In this document: piece by piece, positions 1-8,451 of the stretch
Position numbering within the stretch: position 1 is the stretch's first letter
Layout of the letters: each line of letters starts with the position of its first letter
Assembly (NCBI GenBank): GCA_039933015.1
Contig: JBDTOX010000085.1
Location: forward strand, 1 to 38,368
Length of the DNA stretch: 38,368 bases
Reading direction: 5' to 3'
From: JBDTOX01 sp039933015
GTDB taxonomy: Bacteria; Pseudomonadota; Gammaproteobacteria; Burkholderiales; Methylophilaceae
Made by a program: the position numbers and the translations under genes
Notes under the pieces: model-generated
Seen by the model: the letters and a program-made list of their open reading frames with translations, nothing else
Databases searched by the model: none
Told to the model about the DNA's origin: nothing

Positions 1-33
1 TTCCGATGTCGTAGCTCCCTGTCGCCGGGGCAT
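1..33 (-). CDS. possible start of the next minus-strand gene (partial)
   Basis: An ATG on the minus strand at 33-31 lies 2 bases beyond the stop codon of hydrolase 1 and stays open for 11 codons to the window edge. No clear ribosome binding site precedes it. The position fits the next gene of the exosortase locus, possibly the exosortase itself, but eleven residues cannot identify it and the start could be chance. Confidence 0.2.
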   Translation of the reverse strand, partial: MPRRQGATTSE

Positions 34-35
34 TG

Positions 36-935
36 CTAATCGTGATGATTTTTTTTGTTTGACTCAATACTGCCGGGAAGCCTATCAAGCCAGCTGGCTG
101 ACTGGTCAGCCACCATATCCCGCCATGTACTTGTGGAAAATGTATGGTTAGCTTTTTTCAATATTTCACGGGAAATTTTTGGAGAATGGTAGAGTTTTTT
201 CCAGCGTTTATCTTGTTGTGTCAATGCGATGAATTCCTGTGCGGTGAGATCGTTACCACTGAGGATAAACAACACATTGCCCTGGAAGCGCTTTAGCCCA
301 TCGAACATTCGCTCAATGTAGCCAGGTCCCCCATGTCTCGGGTCTGCAGGCATGGGAGCATAGCTTGCCTTGGTAACGGCACCTTGCGCTGACTTCGTTA
401 GGTCGCCGACAGAGTTGCTTAACATGACTTTACCCGACAGGAGTTTTGTCCAAAAGGAATATTGCATTAATCGCGACAGATAGTAATGCTTGAGGCGCGC
501 GCGCGATGCGCTGGCCTCAGTGTGCACCCAGGGGTTGAGCAGAATGAGGCCGCCGACGCGCGGATCGGTGTGCGCGTAATAAAGCGCGGCCGAGGCGGCA
601 TCGCATAAGCCTAAAATTGCGACGCGCCGTAGTTCCGGAACATGCTTGAGCAAGGCATCTATGGCGGCCAGAATATCGTTATTCACTACTTCAAAATTCC
701 GCATATCCCCTTCGCTGTCGCCCATGCCGCGATAGTCAAACCGCAAGGAGGCGATGCCCTGCCCGGCCAGTTGGCGTGCCAGCAGCGTGAATTGCCGATG
801 GCTACCGGCGCGATATTGCGGCCCTCCTGTTACGATGAGCACACCCGTTTCACTGAGCGTTTCCGGCAAAGTGGCAATGCCAAGCAAGCGGCAATCAGCA
901 CAGTTAAAGACGATGGCTTGCTCGGCGTATTTCAT
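36..935 (-). CDS. exosortase A system-associated hydrolase 1 (alpha/beta hydrolase)
   Basis: This 299-residue alpha/beta hydrolase matches the family defined by its link to XrtA loci (TIGR03100). Visible landmarks are an oxyanion-side Gly-Gly near residue 37, a DYRGMGDSEG block at about 68-77, and a nucleophile elbow GLCDA in which Cys111 sits where hydrolases usually have Ser. Asp229 (SGNDL) and His264 (ANHTF) complete a plausible Cys-Asp-His triad. No signal peptide is visible, so it is probably cytoplasmic. The ATG overlaps the stop of hydrolase 2 as ATGA, implying translational coupling in an ACP-hydrolase 2-hydrolase 1 operon. The substrate is unknown. A thioesterase-like release or editing step on the adjacent carrier protein is an inference from the neighbours, not from the sequence. 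Confidence 0.87.
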   Translation of the reverse strand: MKYAEQAIVFNCADCRLLGIATLPETLSETGVLIVTGGPQYRAGSHRQFTLLARQLAGQGIASLRFDYRGMGDSEGDMRNFEVVNNDILAAIDALLKHVPELRRVAILGLCDAASAALYYAHTDPRVGGLILLNPWVHTEASASRARLKHYYLSRLMQYSFWTKLLSGKVMLSNSVGDLTKSAQGAVTKASYAPMPADPRHGGPGYIERMFDGLKRFQGNVLFILSGNDLTAQEFIALTQQDKRWKKLYHSPKISREILKKANHTFSTSTWRDMVADQSASWLDRLPGSIESNKKNHHD

Positions 936-1762
936 GGGTGTCCGTGCACAGCTTTTGATGTCGCTTCAATCAGGCTTGGGCATTCTGTGATTTCCTGGGT
1001 TACCCAGAAAGATTCTCCGTTTAATGTATAGGCATGCACGTCCACGCCTGCCGTTCGCCAAGCATCAACGATACGTTGGCTGGATGGGTTGGGGGTGTCG
1101 CTATCGTCTGTGCCGATTTCAATCCACTCAACCGGACAAGGCGGGGGAATGTCGGCAAGTTTCAGGCGCGCGAGATCGCGAGCCATGGTGGCGCCTAACA
1201 TATAACCGCCTACCTCAATCCCCTCCCCTGCTTCCAGTCTGGCGCGTAGATCTTTCGTTCCGCTCTGCGCCTGACCACCGCTCAGCATTTCGCTTGCCAG
1301 TTTAATCCGTAGAAACTGGTTCAGATACTGCTCGCCATTGGTGACGGGTTGCCAGAGCAATACGCGTTCTATATCGGAAATCAAGCTCACCAACTCGACG
1401 ACCAAGCTTGCTCCGATGCGCAGACCCCAAAGAATAATCGGGCCGACGGCCATGTCCAATAACCACGCATGGGCACGACGAGCATCGGCTAGCCATGCTT
1501 CCCATGTGGCTTCGCCAAAGTCGCAGGCGCTGTCGCCGCAGCCGGTCAGATCGATTTGCAGCACGGCATAGCCTTCGGCTGCGAAACGGCGCGCCTGTAA
1601 AGCAGCCATGCGGCGTGACTTGTGCATTTCTTCCGCGAACGGATGCAGGTAAAGAATGCAGCCTTTCGGCTTAGTGTGGGTGGGATAAAGATGAATACAA
1701 AATAGTGAGCCTTGTGCGCCGCTCAGAAAAAAAGGTTCGATTTCAAAGCTGGCTTGATGCAT
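932..1762 (-). CDS. exosortase A system-associated hydrolase 2 (alpha/beta hydrolase fold)
   Basis: This protein of 276 residues (from the ATG at 1762) belongs to the second alpha/beta hydrolase family tied to XrtA loci (TIGR03101). It has the strand-turn motif LHPFAEEM near residue 40 and DLTGCGDS near 72. The nucleophile elbow reads WGLRIG (112-117), so the Ser or Cys position is occupied by Arg115. It may therefore be a non-catalytic partner of hydrolase 1 or use another mechanism. A TTG at 1768 would overlap the ACP stop codon as TTGA. The ATG two codons later was preferred, although neither has a strong ribosome binding site. The 3' end overlaps hydrolase 1 by 4 bases. Family assignment is confident; function is unknown. 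Confidence 0.86.
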   Translation of the reverse strand: MHQASFEIEPFFLSGAQGSLFCIHLYPTHTKPKGCILYLHPFAEEMHKSRRMAALQARRFAAEGYAVLQIDLTGCGDSACDFGEATWEAWLADARRAHAWLLDMAVGPIILWGLRIGASLVVELVSLISDIERVLLWQPVTNGEQYLNQFLRIKLASEMLSGGQAQSGTKDLRARLEAGEGIEVGGYMLGATMARDLARLKLADIPPPCPVEWIEIGTDDSDTPNPSSQRIVDAWRTAGVDVHAYTLNGESFWVTQEITECPSLIEATSKAVHGHP

Positions 1763-1764
1763 GG

Positions 1765-2016
1765 TCAACTACGCAGTTTTTGCTCTACGAATTCGACCAG
1801 GCTGCCCAGCGTGGCGAAAGTTTCTGCGCTGATTTCATCGTCATCCACGACGAAACCGAAGTGGTCTTCCAGTGCCGTGAGCATAGTGACTACCGCCATG
1901 GAGTCGAGTTCAGGAAGCGCGCCGAGCAAGGGTGATTGTGCGCTGAGAGCCTCGGCGCGCGGGCCGAGCTGCAGCGATCGGGCCAGCAGGTTCTTGATAT
2001 CAGTTATGGTATTCAT
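1765..2016 (-). CDS. acyl carrier protein
   Basis: This is an 83-residue acidic protein with the carrier-protein helix-start motif ELDSMAV. Ser39 is the expected 4'-phosphopantetheine attachment site, preceded by Asp38 as in all ACPs. The length is typical. It is the first gene of a minus-strand operon with the two exosortase-associated hydrolases and is divergent from the aminotransferase-like gene. An AMP-forming acyl ligase is encoded on the opposite operon, so this ACP probably carries an acyl or aminoacyl intermediate of that pathway instead of serving general fatty-acid synthesis. That role is inferred. The ATG start lacks a good Shine-Dalgarno sequence. Confidence 0.91.
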   Translation of the reverse strand: MNTITDIKNLLARSLQLGPRAEALSAQSPLLGALPELDSMAVVTMLTALEDHFGFVVDDDEISAETFATLGSLVEFVEQKLRS

Positions 2017-2099
2017 GGATTTGGGCGGATAATAAAGAAATAAAATGACATAATGAAAAAAAATATAAGTCTATTCTATCTTAATGCAAACTAGTCACC
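2017..2099. promoter_or_regulatory. AT-rich divergent intergenic region
   Basis: These 83 bases separate the divergent ACP and aminotransferase-like operons and are strikingly AT-rich, with an A-tract at about 2054-2065. Promoters for both operons must lie here or upstream in coding sequence. A loose minus-strand pair (TTGCAT near 2085, TATTTT about 18 bases on) is the best I can see. No sigma-54 type GG/GC pair was found. Confidence 0.35.
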
Positions 2100-3305
2100 G
2101 TGAATTATCGCGCTAACTCCGTGCCTGAGGTCACGTTCTACCCTATGGAGGCAGATGGGGCGAACTATCCCAAGGCCACCATTCCGCTCTTGCCGCCCGC
2201 ATCCTGGAGTGGTTGGCTAGGCCGCAAGCATGTTGCTGCAGGATCGGCGTTTGTGCAAGGCAAGGTATCCTTCATCCGCGGCAGATATGCATTGGCGGAG
2301 GCGATGCGGCGTGCCGGCGCGGGTCCAGGAAAAGCGGTGCTGCTGCCAGCCTTTCACTGCCGCGCCATGGTCGAGCCGGCATTATATATTGGCGCGCAAC
2401 CTTGCTTCTATCCGGTAATGGCGGATCTACGGCCTGATTTTTCGGCCTTTCCCTCGTTGCTAAGTGAGAGAGGTGTGCCTGTGGCGGCAATGGTTATCAC
2501 ACATTATTTTGGTTTTCCGAATGATGTTGATGAAGCTGAGCGATTCTGCGCAGCGCATGGTATTGCTCTCATAGAAGATTGTGCACATGCGCTATATGGC
2601 CGAACCGGTGAGCGATTGTTAGGGACTGTGGGCAGCTATGCTACTGCCAGCGTGTGGAAATTCTTGCCGGTGCGCGATGGCGCGCTATTGCTGGATAACA
2701 CCGGTGGGCAACCCTTAAGCCGCACGGCACAGCCCTTGCTGGCCGAGCTTAAGGCATTGACGGCGATGCTACAAGGCTGGGGCCAGCGAGTTTGGCGCCG
2801 CCACAGTTTAGCGGTGATTGATGCTTCTACGCTGCGTGAGCAGGCCAAACTTGTCGCTGCACAATCTAAATCGCGAGCGGTGGTACCAGGTCTCAAGGAA
2901 TTTTCCCCAAGACTGGTTGCGCTGGCCGCGTTGCGCTCGTCACGCTGGCTCATGGCCCATGCCGCGCATAATCACATAGCGCAGCGCAGGCGCACGAATT
3001 ATTTGAAATGGCTGGAAGGCATGCGTTCGGTGTCTGGCGTAAAGCCGCTCTTCCCGGATCTACCGGAGGGAGTCGTGCCATATGCCTTTCCATTGCTAAT
3101 CGATGCGTCTGGCATGGGCTTTCATCTGTTAAAAATGGCTGGGATTCCCCTGCTGCGCTGGGAGGATATGGCAGTGACGGACTGCGCCATATCCCGTGAT
3201 TACCGAATCCGGGTTTTGCAGTTGCCCTGCCACCAGGGTCTGCATGCAGATGAACTCGACTGGATGGTACGCACGGTGCAGGCACTATTGTCGGAATTAG
3301 ACTAA
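2100..3305 (+). CDS. DegT/DnrJ/EryC1-type PLP-dependent aminotransferase-like protein
   Basis: This 401-residue protein has the fold-type I layout of sugar-nucleotide aminotransferases. A phosphate-binding region lies near residues 58-90, IEDCAHA has Asp160 to contact the pyridine nitrogen, and SVWKFLP places Lys187 where the Schiff-base lysine is expected. The second half diverges from the typical DegT pattern, so the reaction is uncertain. Transamination of a keto-sugar or an acyl-ketone intermediate is plausible. The GTG at 2100 gives the longest frame but lacks a ribosome binding site; in-frame GTG 2121 and ATG 2145 are alternatives. Its stop overlaps the next start as TAATG. It leads the plus-strand pathway of transferase, ligase and decarboxylase genes. 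Confidence 0.8.
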   Translation: MNYRANSVPEVTFYPMEADGANYPKATIPLLPPASWSGWLGRKHVAAGSAFVQGKVSFIRGRYALAEAMRRAGAGPGKAVLLPAFHCRAMVEPALYIGAQPCFYPVMADLRPDFSAFPSLLSERGVPVAAMVITHYFGFPNDVDEAERFCAAHGIALIEDCAHALYGRTGERLLGTVGSYATASVWKFLPVRDGALLLDNTGGQPLSRTAQPLLAELKALTAMLQGWGQRVWRRHSLAVIDASTLREQAKLVAAQSKSRAVVPGLKEFSPRLVALAALRSSRWLMAHAAHNHIAQRRRTNYLKWLEGMRSVSGVKPLFPDLPEGVVPYAFPLLIDASGMGFHLLKMAGIPLLRWEDMAVTDCAISRDYRIRVLQLPCHQGLHADELDWMVRTVQALLSELD

Positions 3306-5512
3306 TGGGCTGGCAAATAATACCTCTGGCGAATGAGCTCGGACCATGGCGGGGTGAATGGGACTACTTGAACAGCCGTCTTTATGGCAGTCATCCATTT
3401 TGCGACAGCCGCTTTGTGGATGCACTCCTGCGCTATTTTGGCAAAGGTTCTGAGCAATTATGCGTGCATCGCACGGGAGCGAAGATTGATGGTTTGCTGA
3501 TCATATATTCCCGCCGTACCGGAGTGTGGACACAATTCTCGCCAGATCAGGCGCAGACTGCGCCAATACTTATCGAGAGCGCCGACTTGCTTAACGAGTT
3601 GTTTTCGATCCTGCCTGGACGAGCATGGTCCATAGAGTTGCTTTGCCAGGATCCTCATTTTGTGCCTTCCGCCTTGCTCAAGGAAAAACCCGCCTCGCGT
3701 CTGCAAACTCATGCCTTAACAATGAACGTTGAACTGGGGAATTCATTCGAAGACTACTGGAACAGTCGATCAAAAAACCTCGTTAAAAATATGCGCCGCT
3801 ATCAGAATCGCCTCCAGGAAGAACATGGCGCTACTGAATTGCGGATAATTACAGCGCCTGAATGCATGCACGATGCCGTTGCGCGTTTTGGCAAGCTGGA
3901 AAGCAATGGGTGGAAGGCGCAGGCAGGCACAGCGGTCAATATCGAAAATGTGCAAGGCCAATTCTACGCTGAGGTAATGACACATTTCGCAGAAACAGGC
4001 CAGGCCAAAGTGGTTGAGTATTGGCTGGACGACAAATTGGCCGCATCCAGATTGCTCCTGTCCAATACGGATATGACCATCATCATCAAGACAGCTTATG
4101 ACGAGAGCCTGTCAAAATTCGCGCCAGGGCGCTTGCTGCTGAAAGACTATATCGAGCATGCTTTCACGGAGGAGAAAACCAGCTCGGTCGAATTTTATAC
4201 GAATGCCACGCCGGATCAGCTCGCATGGGCGACTGGGCAGCGTCATATCTCCCATGTCATGTTATTTCGGGCAGCTTATCAGGCGCGTATCCATGATGCC
4301 TATCTGTCCATCAAGCACTGGGCTTCCGCTCTTCGTGGCAAGGCGGCAGTGTTGACGCATAGCCCAAACCCTGTGCTTGACATTCTGCGCTACGAAAGCA
4401 TGTTCCAGCTGCCCTCCTCTTGCGAGGCTTTGTTTCATACCGGGGTTCGGGATAGTTTCGATCTGTCGGCGGACTGGTTCAGATTGCTGGAGGTCAAGGC
4501 CATGCTTCCTGCAAGGTGCGCCCGGGTTTACGTGCTGCAGCGAGATAGCAAAGTGATGGGTGTGCTGCCACTCATCTTTAAGCGAACGGGAATGTGGTTC
4601 AGACAGATGAGCAGTCTTACAAACTATTATTCATCGTTGTATCGCCCATTGCTACTTCCGGCGGTGACCCTCGATGAGTTGGCGGGCTATCTACGGATGA
4701 TTTTGAAGGATGCGCGTATTGATGTCATGCGTTTCGACGCAATGGATCCTGCGCATCCTGCATTTACTCTGCTGGAGTCGGCTATTCGCCAGGCTGGCTT
4801 CAAGCCATACCGGTTTGTTTGTTTCGGGAACTGGTATTTGCCCATACAAGCGCGCTCATTCCAGGCATATTTTCAAGGACTCACGTCTCAGGTACGCAAC
4901 ACCGTCCGGCGGCGCGAAAAGAATTTTTTCGCCGCCGGGCGCGGCAGGCTGGAAATTGTGACCGGCAATGATGGCTTGGAAGAAGCGATTGCAGCTTGGG
5001 CCAAGATATATGCCGCCAGTTGGAAGAAGGCGGAGCCGTTTCCAGAGTTTGTTCCGGGACTGATCAGTATGTGTGCCGCCCATGGCTGGCTGCGTCTGGG
5101 CCTAGCCTACTATGACGGCGAGCCCGTGGCGGGACAAATCTGGATCGTGAGCCACGGCCATGCAGCCATTTACAAGCTCGCTTACGATAAAAAATTTGCG
5201 CATCTGTCGGTTGGTACGGTACTTACCGCACATCTCATGCGCCATGTGCTAGATCAAGACAAGGTGCAAGAAGTGGATTACCTCGTCGGTGATGATGCCC
5301 ACAAGAAGGATTGGATGAGCCACCGGCGCGAACGGTGGGGGATTGTGGCTTACAATTCTCGAACTTTAAGAGGAGTGATCGGAATGACAAATGAAATGTC
5401 CCGCCGATCCGTCAGAATGGTATGGCGCCGCCTGAGCCATGCTCTAGCCACCTTGAAAGGCGAGGCCAAAAATACCGGCAACAACCAGGGAGATGGGCAT
5501 GCTGATCCATGA
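3305..5512 (+). CDS. tandem GNAT/FemAB-like (BioF2-like) acyltransferase
   Basis: At 735 residues this is about twice the size of a single GNAT/FemAB-like protein and appears to be two homologous halves. Each half has a basic segment typical of the BioF2/FemAB-like acetyltransferase family (PF13480): KNLVKNMRRYQ at about 158-167 and VRNTVRRREKN at about 530-540. Each is followed by the helix and strand pattern ending in a GRLLLKDYIEH-like block (about 275-285) or SVGTVLTAHLM (about 635-645). The family transfers acyl or aminoacyl groups to amines in exopolysaccharide and cell-envelope pathways. The start overlaps the upstream stop by one base, and the 3' end overlaps the ligase start, indicating coupling. 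Which acyl donor each half uses is unknown; the neighbouring ACP and ligase are the obvious candidates. Confidence 0.85.
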   Translation: MGWQIIPLANELGPWRGEWDYLNSRLYGSHPFCDSRFVDALLRYFGKGSEQLCVHRTGAKIDGLLIIYSRRTGVWTQFSPDQAQTAPILIESADLLNELFSILPGRAWSIELLCQDPHFVPSALLKEKPASRLQTHALTMNVELGNSFEDYWNSRSKNLVKNMRRYQNRLQEEHGATELRIITAPECMHDAVARFGKLESNGWKAQAGTAVNIENVQGQFYAEVMTHFAETGQAKVVEYWLDDKLAASRLLLSNTDMTIIIKTAYDESLSKFAPGRLLLKDYIEHAFTEEKTSSVEFYTNATPDQLAWATGQRHISHVMLFRAAYQARIHDAYLSIKHWASALRGKAAVLTHSPNPVLDILRYESMFQLPSSCEALFHTGVRDSFDLSADWFRLLEVKAMLPARCARVYVLQRDSKVMGVLPLIFKRTGMWFRQMSSLTNYYSSLYRPLLLPAVTLDELAGYLRMILKDARIDVMRFDAMDPAHPAFTLLESAIRQAGFKPYRFVCFGNWYLPIQARSFQAYFQGLTSQVRNTVRRREKNFFAAGRGRLEIVTGNDGLEEAIAAWAKIYAASWKKAEPFPEFVPGLISMCAAHGWLRLGLAYYDGEPVAGQIWIVSHGHAAIYKLAYDKKFAHLSVGTVLTAHLMRHVLDQDKVQEVDYLVGDDAHKKDWMSHRRERWGIVAYNSRTLRGVIGMTNEMSRRSVRMVWRRLSHALATLKGEAKNTGNNQGDGHADP

Positions 5513-7079
5513 ATTGATCCTGCATCGCGGAGGGGTTGCGCCCCGGCATAGCGCTCTGTGCGAGAACGGACGCGAGATGGCTTATGCAGCCTTGGCAGAT
5601 GAAGTCATGTCCGCTGCCAATCTATTCCTCGGCCTGGGACTGGATCGCCGCGACCGCGTGGCCGTATACATGGAAAAACGCATCGACACGGTAGTCGCGA
5701 TGTTGGGTGCAGCAGCTGCCGGTGGGGTATTCGTGCCGGTCAATCCGCTACTCAAGCCTGAGCAGGTCGCGCATATCCTTAAGGATAGCAATGTGCGCAT
5801 CTTGGTCACAACACCCGAGAGGCTGGAATTGCTGCGGCCAGTGTTGGCGGGATGTCATGATTTACGTTGCGTGGTGGTGGTCTCCGGACAAGCAAGGCCG
5901 CAAATTGATGGCTTGAGCTGTGTGAACTGGGCGGAGCGGGCCACTGCGCCCCAGCGCACCGCGCACCGAGTGATAGATGGCGACATGGCGGCGATACTCT
6001 ACACCTCCGGCAGCACGGGCAAACCGAAGGGCGTAGTGCTGTCTCATCGCAATCTTGTCGCCGGTGCCGAGAGCGTTTCGCAATACCTGGAGAACTGTCC
6101 GGAAGATCGCATCCTCTCGGTGCTGCCACTGAGTTTTGATTACGGTTTGAGCCAACTCACCACGGCTTTTCGTGTAGGTGCGTGCGCAGTACTGATGAAC
6201 TATCTTTTCCCACGGGATGTGATTCGGGCGGTAGTACGCGAGAAGATCACGGGACTAGCTGCCGTACCGCCGCTTTGGGTACAGCTTGCGCAACTGGATT
6301 GGCCTGCCGGAATCGATGAACATTTACGCTATATCACTAACTCGGGTGGGGCAATGCCGACAAGCACGCTGGCCGCATTACGCGCCAAAATTCCCAGAAC
6401 CAAACCCTATCTGATGTACGGTCTGACCGAAGCATTTCGCTCTACCTATTTGCCGCCTGATGAGCTGGATAGCCGCCCGGATTCCATGGGGAAGGCGATT
6501 CCCAATGCCGAAATTATGGTCGTTCGGGAGGATGGCACACCCTGCGCACCTGGAGAGCCGGGCGAGCTGGTACATCGCGGTGTGCATGTGGCCCTGGGTT
6601 ACTGGAACGATGCAGAAAAGACCGCAGAACGTTATAAACCCGCGCCATGGCATCCAGCGGGGCTACCCATTCCCGAGATGGCGGTTTGGTCGGGCGATAC
6701 CGTGAAGATGGATGATGAGGGTTTTCTGTACTTCATTGGACGACGCGACGAAATGATCAAGACCTCCGGCTATCGGGTAAGCCCTACCGAAGTGGAAGAG
6801 GTGATTTACGCCACCGGGCTGGTAACGGAAGTGGCAGCGGTAGGTGTGGCTCACCCCGTGCTGGGGCAGGCTGTGGCGCTTGTGGTTTATATGCCCGATA
6901 AGGATAAATCAATGAGTGAAAAACTCATGGCGGAATGCAAACGGCAACTACCGGCTTTTATGGTCCCGGCTCAAATTGTCAGCCGGGATGAAGCATTGCC
7001 ACGCAACCCCAACGGCAAGATTGATCGTAAAAAACTGGCTGGGGAACTGACTGAAATGTTCGAGGAGAATCCATCGTGA
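5499..7079 (+). CDS. acyl-CoA ligase (AMP-forming), exosortase A system-associated
   Basis: This adenylate-forming enzyme of 526 residues activates a carboxylate as acyl-AMP and passes it to a thiol (CoA or the ACP at 1765). It carries the P-loop TSGSTGKPKG (169-178), the YGLTE motif, the hinge region SGDTVKMDDEGFLYFIGRRDEMIKTSG-like block, and the C-terminal catalytic lysine in NPNGKIDRKK. It fits the exosortase-linked family TIGR03098. The longest frame begins at 5493, but AGGGAG (5487-5492) directly abuts that ATG, whereas the ATG at 5499 has 6-base spacing and was chosen. It overlaps the GNAT gene by 14 bases and the decarboxylase start by 4. The substrate is unknown. Confidence 0.93.
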   Translation: MLIHELILHRGGVAPRHSALCENGREMAYAALADEVMSAANLFLGLGLDRRDRVAVYMEKRIDTVVAMLGAAAAGGVFVPVNPLLKPEQVAHILKDSNVRILVTTPERLELLRPVLAGCHDLRCVVVVSGQARPQIDGLSCVNWAERATAPQRTAHRVIDGDMAAILYTSGSTGKPKGVVLSHRNLVAGAESVSQYLENCPEDRILSVLPLSFDYGLSQLTTAFRVGACAVLMNYLFPRDVIRAVVREKITGLAAVPPLWVQLAQLDWPAGIDEHLRYITNSGGAMPTSTLAALRAKIPRTKPYLMYGLTEAFRSTYLPPDELDSRPDSMGKAIPNAEIMVVREDGTPCAPGEPGELVHRGVHVALGYWNDAEKTAERYKPAPWHPAGLPIPEMAVWSGDTVKMDDEGFLYFIGRRDEMIKTSGYRVSPTEVEEVIYATGLVTEVAAVGVAHPVLGQAVALVVYMPDKDKSMSEKLMAECKRQLPAFMVPAQIVSRDEALPRNPNGKIDRKKLAGELTEMFEENPS

Positions 7080-8311
7080 ACCGCCCTGCCCGCCACTTCC
7101 ATGACCTGTTGTTCCCGATGGTGGATAACTGCCTGCAAATTGGCGGCATATCGCTCCCTCGCGTTGCCGAACGGGTCGGGAGCACGCCATTTTACGTATA
7201 CGACCGCCACTTGATTTCGGAACGGGTTGCCAAACTGCGCGCTGTGCTGCCAGCGGACATTCATCTGCATTATGCAATCAAGGCTAACCCCATGCCGGCC
7301 GTGGTGCAACACCTGGCTAAACTGGTGGATGGTTTCGATGTGGCATCGGTGGGTGAACTGATGACGGTGCTGGATACAACCATGCCGCCAGACAAAATCA
7401 GTTTCGCCGGCCCCGGCAAGACCAAGAAAGCGCTGCGCCAGGCTGCGGCGGCCGGTATTGTAGTCAATCTGGAATCTGCACACGAGATGGAAATGCTGGC
7501 CCAAGTAGCCGCTGCATTGGGTTTGCGCCCAAAAGTCGCGGTACGGGTGAATCCGGATTTCGAGCTGAAGTCTTCTGGCATGAAAATGGGTGGCGGCCCC
7601 AAGCAATTCGGCGTGGATGCCGAGCAAGTGCCAGCCATGCTTGCCCGCATGAAGACGTTGCCGTTGGAATTTTACGGCTTCCACATTTTTTCAGGTTCGC
7701 AGAATTTACGCGCTGAGTCCATCATGGAAGCGCAGCGCAACACTTTCGATTTGGCGCGACGCTTGTCGGCCGATGCACCAAGCCCGGTGAAGCTGCTAAA
7801 TTTGGGCGGCGGCTTCGGCATCCCCTACTTCCCAGGTGAGCAGCCGCTTGACCTGGATGCCGTGGGAGAACATCTAGCAGGATTGATGCCCGAGGCGCGA
7901 CAAGATTTCCCCAAGGCAGAGTTCGTGCTTGAGCTAGGGCGTTACTTGGTCGGCGAAGCGGGGATTTACGTGTGCCGCGTCATCGAGCGCAAACTTTCGC
8001 GCGGACAGGTATTTCTCATCACCGATGGCGGCTTGCATCACCATCTCGCGGCCTCCGGCAATTTTGGCCAGGTGATTCGCAAGAACTACCCCGTGATAGT
8101 TGGCAACCGGGTGGCGCCCGAAGGCGACGCAGAGCTTGCGTCAGTCGTTGGGCCGCTTTGCACGCCCCTCGATGTGTTAGCAGACAAAATGGAGTTAGGA
8201 CATGCGCGTGAGGGCGACCTGATCGTGGTATTGCAATCTGGCGCGTATGGGTTAACGGCGAGCCCGACTGCGTTTCTGAGCCACCCGGCGCCAGCCGAGG
8301 TGCTGGTATAA
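7076..8311 (+). CDS. pyridoxal-dependent decarboxylase, exosortase A system-associated
   Basis: This 411-residue fold-type III PLP decarboxylase resembles diaminopimelate, lysine and ornithine decarboxylases and fits TIGR03099. Lys69 in YAIKANP is the Schiff-base lysine. HIFSGSQ (203-209) and GGGFG (244-248) bind the cofactor phosphate, and Cys362 in GPLC is the conserved cysteine acting from the partner subunit of the dimer. The GTG start overlaps the ligase stop (GTGA) and has GAGGAG 8 bases upstream. It probably decarboxylates an amino acid, possibly after ligation, to give an amine. The last 15 codons are duplicated in degenerate form at 11033-11083 beyond the ATP-grasp pair. Confidence 0.94.
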   Translation: MNRPARHFHDLLFPMVDNCLQIGGISLPRVAERVGSTPFYVYDRHLISERVAKLRAVLPADIHLHYAIKANPMPAVVQHLAKLVDGFDVASVGELMTVLDTTMPPDKISFAGPGKTKKALRQAAAAGIVVNLESAHEMEMLAQVAAALGLRPKVAVRVNPDFELKSSGMKMGGGPKQFGVDAEQVPAMLARMKTLPLEFYGFHIFSGSQNLRAESIMEAQRNTFDLARRLSADAPSPVKLLNLGGGFGIPYFPGEQPLDLDAVGEHLAGLMPEARQDFPKAEFVLELGRYLVGEAGIYVCRVIERKLSRGQVFLITDGGLHHHLAASGNFGQVIRKNYPVIVGNRVAPEGDAELASVVGPLCTPLDVLADKMELGHAREGDLIVVLQSGAYGLTASPTAFLSHPAPAEVLV

Positions 8312-8390
8312 GCAGCGTTCCTGGCTAACTACTCACGCTTGATGAGTTGCTGGCCCGTTATGTCAATCATTATTAAAAACAGCATTCAGT

Positions 8391-8446
8391 ATAGAAGCGG
8401 TTTTAGCCGCGATATATTTTAGTTTTGCGGCTAAAGGCGCTTCTAC
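8391..8446. repeat. REPIN-like inverted pair of REP sequences
   Basis: Two 19-bp arms, 8392-8410 and 8427-8445, are inverted copies that differ at 2 positions around a 16-base AT-rich loop. Read outward-in, each arm is GTAG or ATAG followed by AAGCG, a T-rich centre and AGCCGC, and each can fold alone. This matches the layout of REP elements with a 5' GTAG tetranucleotide that are moved by RAYT (TnpA-REP) transposases. The element lies between convergent genes, the usual location. It could instead serve as a bidirectional transcription terminator. Only one copy is in the window. Confidence 0.5.
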
Positions 8447-8451
8447 ATTTG

